Assembly: GCA_002418465.1 (NCBI GenBank)
Contig: DIEE01000250.1
Span: 6,477-14,101, forward strand
Direction: 5' to 3'
DNA: 7,625 bases
Origin: Pseudomonas sp. UBA5782
GTDB taxonomy: Bacteria > Pseudomonadota > Gammaproteobacteria > Pseudomonadales > Pseudomonadaceae
The notes under the pieces were generated by a model. It was not told where the DNA came from. It saw only the letters and a program-made list of their open reading frames with translations, and ran no database searches. Shown in pieces: positions 5,490 through 7,625 of this stretch. The translations under genes and the position numbers were made by a program. Every line of letters begins with the position of its first letter. Position 1 is the stretch's first letter.

Positions 5490-6710
5490 ATGTCCGCTCC
5501 GCAAGCGCAAGTAGAACGCGCCGATTTCGACCAGTTCATGGTTCCCAACTACGCACCTGCCGCCTTCATTCCGGTGCGCGGCAAGGGTTCGCGAGTCTGG
5601 GACCAGAGTGGCCGAGAGCTGGTCGATTTCTCCGGCGGCATCGCGGTGAACGTGCTCGGCCACTGCCACCCGGCCTTGGTCGGCGCGCTGACCGAGCAGG
5701 CCAATGCGCTCTGGCACGTCTCCAACGTGTTCACCAACGAGCCGACCCTGCGCCTTGCGCAGAAGCTGGTCGACGCGACCTTCGCCGAGCGGGTGTTCTT
5801 CTGCAACTCCGGCGCCGAGGCCAACGAGGCCGCCTTCAAGCTGGCCCGGCGCGTCGCCCACGACCGTTTCGGTGACGACAAGTACGAGATCATCGCCGCG
5901 CTGAACAGCTTCCACGGGCGCACCCTGTTCACCGTCAGCGTCGGTGGCCAGGCCAAGTATTCCGACGGCTTCGGGCCGAAGATCCAGGGCATCAGCCACA
6001 TTCCGTTCAACGACCTGGATGCGCTCAAGGCGGCGATCTCGGACAAGACCTGCGCCGTGGTGCTGGAGCCGATCCAGGGCGAGGGCGGCGTGCTGCTGGC
6101 CGAGCAGTCGTTCCTGCAGGGCGCGCGCGAGCTTTGCGATGCGCACGACGCGCTGCTGATCTTCGACGAAGTGCAAAGCGGCATGGGCCGCAGCGGCGAG
6201 CTGTTCGCCCACACCCATTTCGGCGTGATCCCGGACATCCTGACCAGCGCCAAGAGCCTCGGCGGCGGCTTCCCGATCGCCGCCATGCTCACCACCACCG
6301 AGCTGGCCAAGCACTTCTCGGTCGGTGTGCACGGCACCACCTACGGCGGCAACCCGCTGGCCTGCGCGGTCGCCTGCGCGGTGATGGACGTGGTCAACAC
6401 CCGCGAGACCCTCGACGGGGTGCAGGCACGGCACCAGCGCTTCCGCACTGCGCTGGAGCGCATCGGCCGGCAGTACGGCGTGTTCAGCCAGGTTCGCGGC
6501 CTTGGGCTGTTGATCGGCTGCGTGCTCAGCGACGCCTGGAAGGGCAAGGCCAAGGACTTCTTCACCGCCGCCGAGCAGGAGGCGGTGATGGTGCTGCAGG
6601 CCGGCCCGGACGTGGTCCGCTTCGCCCCCAGCCTGGTCATCGACGAGGCCGACATCGACGAAGGCCTGGCGCGCTTCGAGCGGGCGGTGGCCAAGCTCGC
6701 CGCTGCCTGA
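5490..6710 (+). CDS. aruC: N2-succinylornithine 5-aminotransferase AruC (class III, PLP)
   Basis: This 406-residue cytoplasmic PLP enzyme of fold type I (ArgD/AstC family) transfers the delta-amino group of N2-succinylornithine to 2-oxoglutarate, yielding succinylglutamate semialdehyde and glutamate in the AST pathway. Pseudomonas AruC also serves as acetylornithine aminotransferase in arginine synthesis. Visible motifs are the phosphate-binding 'NSGAEANEAA' (106-115), the aromatic 'SFHGRT' (140-145), E193 in 'LEPIQGEGG', D226 and Q229 in 'IFDEVQSG', Schiff-base lysine K255 in 'TSAKSLGGGFP', T283/T284 in 'HGTTYGGNPL', and substrate-carboxylate R377 in 'VVRFAP'. The ATG at 5490 has AGGAG at 5476-5480, 9 bases upstream. 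It has full family length with no missing key residue. It lies downstream of argR behind inferred ArgR sites and is separated from aruF by an intrinsic terminator. The assignment over plain argD rests on the adjacent aruF. Confidence 0.95.
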   Translation: MSAPQAQVERADFDQFMVPNYAPAAFIPVRGKGSRVWDQSGRELVDFSGGIAVNVLGHCHPALVGALTEQANALWHVSNVFTNEPTLRLAQKLVDATFAERVFFCNSGAEANEAAFKLARRVAHDRFGDDKYEIIAALNSFHGRTLFTVSVGGQAKYSDGFGPKIQGISHIPFNDLDALKAAISDKTCAVVLEPIQGEGGVLLAEQSFLQGARELCDAHDALLIFDEVQSGMGRSGELFAHTHFGVIPDILTSAKSLGGGFPIAAMLTTTELAKHFSVGVHGTTYGGNPLACAVACAVMDVVNTRETLDGVQARHQRFRTALERIGRQYGVFSQVRGLGLLIGCVLSDAWKGKAKDFFTAAEQEAVMVLQAGPDVVRFAPSLVIDEADIDEGLARFERAVAKLAAA

Positions 6711-6724
6711 GGCAAGCCCGACGA

Positions 6725-6738
6725 CGCGCTTCGGCGCG
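6725..6738 (+). other. UUCG-capped hairpin after aruC
   Basis: CGCGC (6725-6729) pairs with GCGCG (6734-6738) around TTCG, giving the extra-stable C(UUCG)G tetraloop in RNA. It begins 15 bases after the aruC stop. Its 3' arm can alternatively pair with the 5' arm of the terminator that follows. Confidence 0.55.
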
Positions 6739-6753
6739 CTGCCTGCGTGTTCG

Positions 6754-6780
6754 CGCGCCGCCCTCTGGCGGCGCGTTTTT
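6754..6780 (+). terminator. Intrinsic terminator between aruC and aruF
   Basis: CGCGCCGCC (6754-6762) and GGCGGCGCG (6767-6775) form a perfect 9-bp stem with loop CTCT, followed at once by TTTTT (6776-6780). This is a textbook rho-independent terminator on the plus strand, and the only T-run hairpin I see in the window. There is no T-run on the other side, so it works in one direction. It lies inside what is an operon (aruC-aruF-...) in Pseudomonas, so it is likely partial or regulated. Confidence 0.8.
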
Positions 6781-6796
6781 CTGGAGGAATGACAGG

Positions 6797-7625
6797 ATGC
6801 TGGTGATGCGCCCCGCGCAAATGTCCGATCTGGCCGATGTGCAGCGCCTGGCCGCGGACAGCCCGGTCGGTGTCACGTCGCTGCCCGACGACAGCGATCG
6901 GCTCGGCGAAAAGATCGGCGCCTCCGAGGCCTCGTTCGCCGCCGAAGTCAGCTTCAACGGCGAGGAGACCTATTTCTTCGTCCTCGAGGACAGCGACAGC
7001 GGCCGCCTGGTCGGCTGCTCCGGCATCGTCGCCTCCGCCGGCTACTCCGAGCCGTTCTACAGCTTTCGCAACGAGACCTTCGTGCACGCCGCGCGCGAGC
7101 TGAAGATCCACAACAAGACCCACGTCCTCTCGCTGTGCCACGACCTCACAGGCAACAGCCTGCTGACCAGTTTCTACATCGAGCCGGGGCTGGTCGATTC
7201 GATCGCCGCCGAGCTGGTGTCGCGGGCACGCCTGCTGTTCGTCGCCAACCACCCGGAACGCTTCGCCGACGCCATCGTCACCGAGATCGTCGGGCAGAGC
7301 GACGAAAACGGCGATGCGCCGTTCTGGGATGCGGTGGGGCGCAATTTCTTCGACATCAACTACGCCGAGGCCGAGCGCCTCTGCGGGTTGAAGAGCCGTA
7401 CCTTCCTCGCCGAGCTGATGCCGCATTACCCGATCTACGTGCCGCTGCTGCCGGATTCGGCGCAGGAAGCGATGGGCCAGGTGCATCCGCGCGCGCAGAT
7501 CACCTTCGACATCCTCATGCGCGAGGGCTTCGAGACCGATCATTACATCGACATCTTCGACGGCGGGCCGACCCTGCATGCGCGCACCTCGGGCATCCGC
7601 TCGATCGCGCAGAGCCGCGTGGTGC
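6797..7625 (+). CDS. aruF: Arginine/ornithine N-succinyltransferase AruF subunit, 3' truncated
   Basis: The frame is open from ATG 6797 to the window end: 276 codons of a protein of about 340. AruF, with AruG, forms the arginine N-succinyltransferase that moves succinyl from succinyl-CoA to the alpha-amino group of arginine or ornithine, the first step of the AST pathway; it is a cytoplasmic AstA-family acyltransferase with GNAT-related fold. Segments typical of the family are 'MLVMRPAQMSDL' at the N terminus, 'DSPVGVTSLPDD' (21-32), 'SEPFYSFRNETFVH' (84-97), 'LSLCHDLTGNSLLTSFY' (111-127), 'NFFDINYAEAE' (183-193), 'LMPHYPIYVPLLP' (207-219) and 'GGPTLHARTSGIRSIAQSR' (256-274). GGAGG at 6783-6787, 9 bases upstream, supports the start. 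The terminator T-run ends only 16 bases before the ATG. No frameshift is seen. AruF is chosen over the paralogue AruG by its position right after aruC and the similarity I recall. Confidence 0.94.
   Translation, partial: MLVMRPAQMSDLADVQRLAADSPVGVTSLPDDSDRLGEKIGASEASFAAEVSFNGEETYFFVLEDSDSGRLVGCSGIVASAGYSEPFYSFRNETFVHAARELKIHNKTHVLSLCHDLTGNSLLTSFYIEPGLVDSIAAELVSRARLLFVANHPERFADAIVTEIVGQSDENGDAPFWDAVGRNFFDINYAEAERLCGLKSRTFLAELMPHYPIYVPLLPDSAQEAMGQVHPRAQITFDILMREGFETDHYIDIFDGGPTLHARTSGIRSIAQSRVV

Noticed and set aside
6789..6806. Five-codon ORF (ATG at 6789) just ahead of the aruF start
   Set aside because: The Shine-Dalgarno GGAGG ends only one base before this ATG, which is too close for initiation.
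6837..7103. Plus-strand 88-codon open frame inside aruF
   Set aside because: It is out of frame with aruF and rich in S, R, P and A. The real gene is the open frame from 6797 that runs off the window end.
6341..7579. Long minus-strand open frame spanning the end of aruC, the gap and aruF (412 codons)
   Set aside because: It crosses the terminator and lies opposite two well-recognised genes; low-complexity composition and no motif.

Overview
The window is GC-rich, densely packed and entirely plus-strand. It carries the arginine/ornithine uptake and regulator genes aotJ-aotQ-aotM-aotO-aotP-argR, followed by the first two genes of the arginine succinyltransferase (AST) pathway, aruC and aruF. 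This gene set and order match Pseudomonas (the order known from P. aeruginosa). The intergenic palindromes with 'GTAGGGTGCGC'- and 'GATGGGT'-like cores resemble repeats I associate with the stutzeri/mendocina/alcaligenes side of the genus, but the species cannot be fixed from sequence alone.

Layout. Positions 2-571 are the C-terminal 189 residues of the periplasmic binding protein AotJ, cut by the window start. A 123-base gap with two hairpins leads to the permeases aotQ (695-1384) and aotM (1419-2117), joined by a 34-base gap that holds a possible 13-codon coupling ORF. Then come aotO (2128-3240, a zinc acylase/deacylase-family protein), the ATPase aotP (3254-4018) and the regulator argR (4037-5014). 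A 475-base gap without a supportable gene follows. Its first half holds five degenerate palindromic repeats. Its second half holds the inferred aruC control region, with two copies of the ArgR half-site pattern TGTCGC-N8-AA, each upstream of a -10-like hexamer. aruC (5490-6710) is followed by a short gap with a UUCG hairpin and a strong intrinsic terminator, then aruF (6797 to the window end, 3' truncated).

How it works together. AotJ binds arginine or ornithine in the periplasm, AotQ/AotM form the membrane channel, and AotP hydrolyses ATP. ArgR senses arginine and, in Pseudomonas, activates both the aot and aru operons. AruF (with AruG, outside the window) succinylates arginine or ornithine, and AruC transaminates N2-succinylornithine in the route to glutamate and succinate. 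AotO has no settled role.

The proteins are all recognisable and I see no new protein system. What deserves a second look is in the non-coding and junction sequence: a terminator that interrupts the aruC-aruF junction and has a mutually exclusive alternative fold, duplicated ArgR half-site/promoter pairs, the bridging mini-ORF, the absence of a ribosome binding site before argR, and the palindrome cluster.
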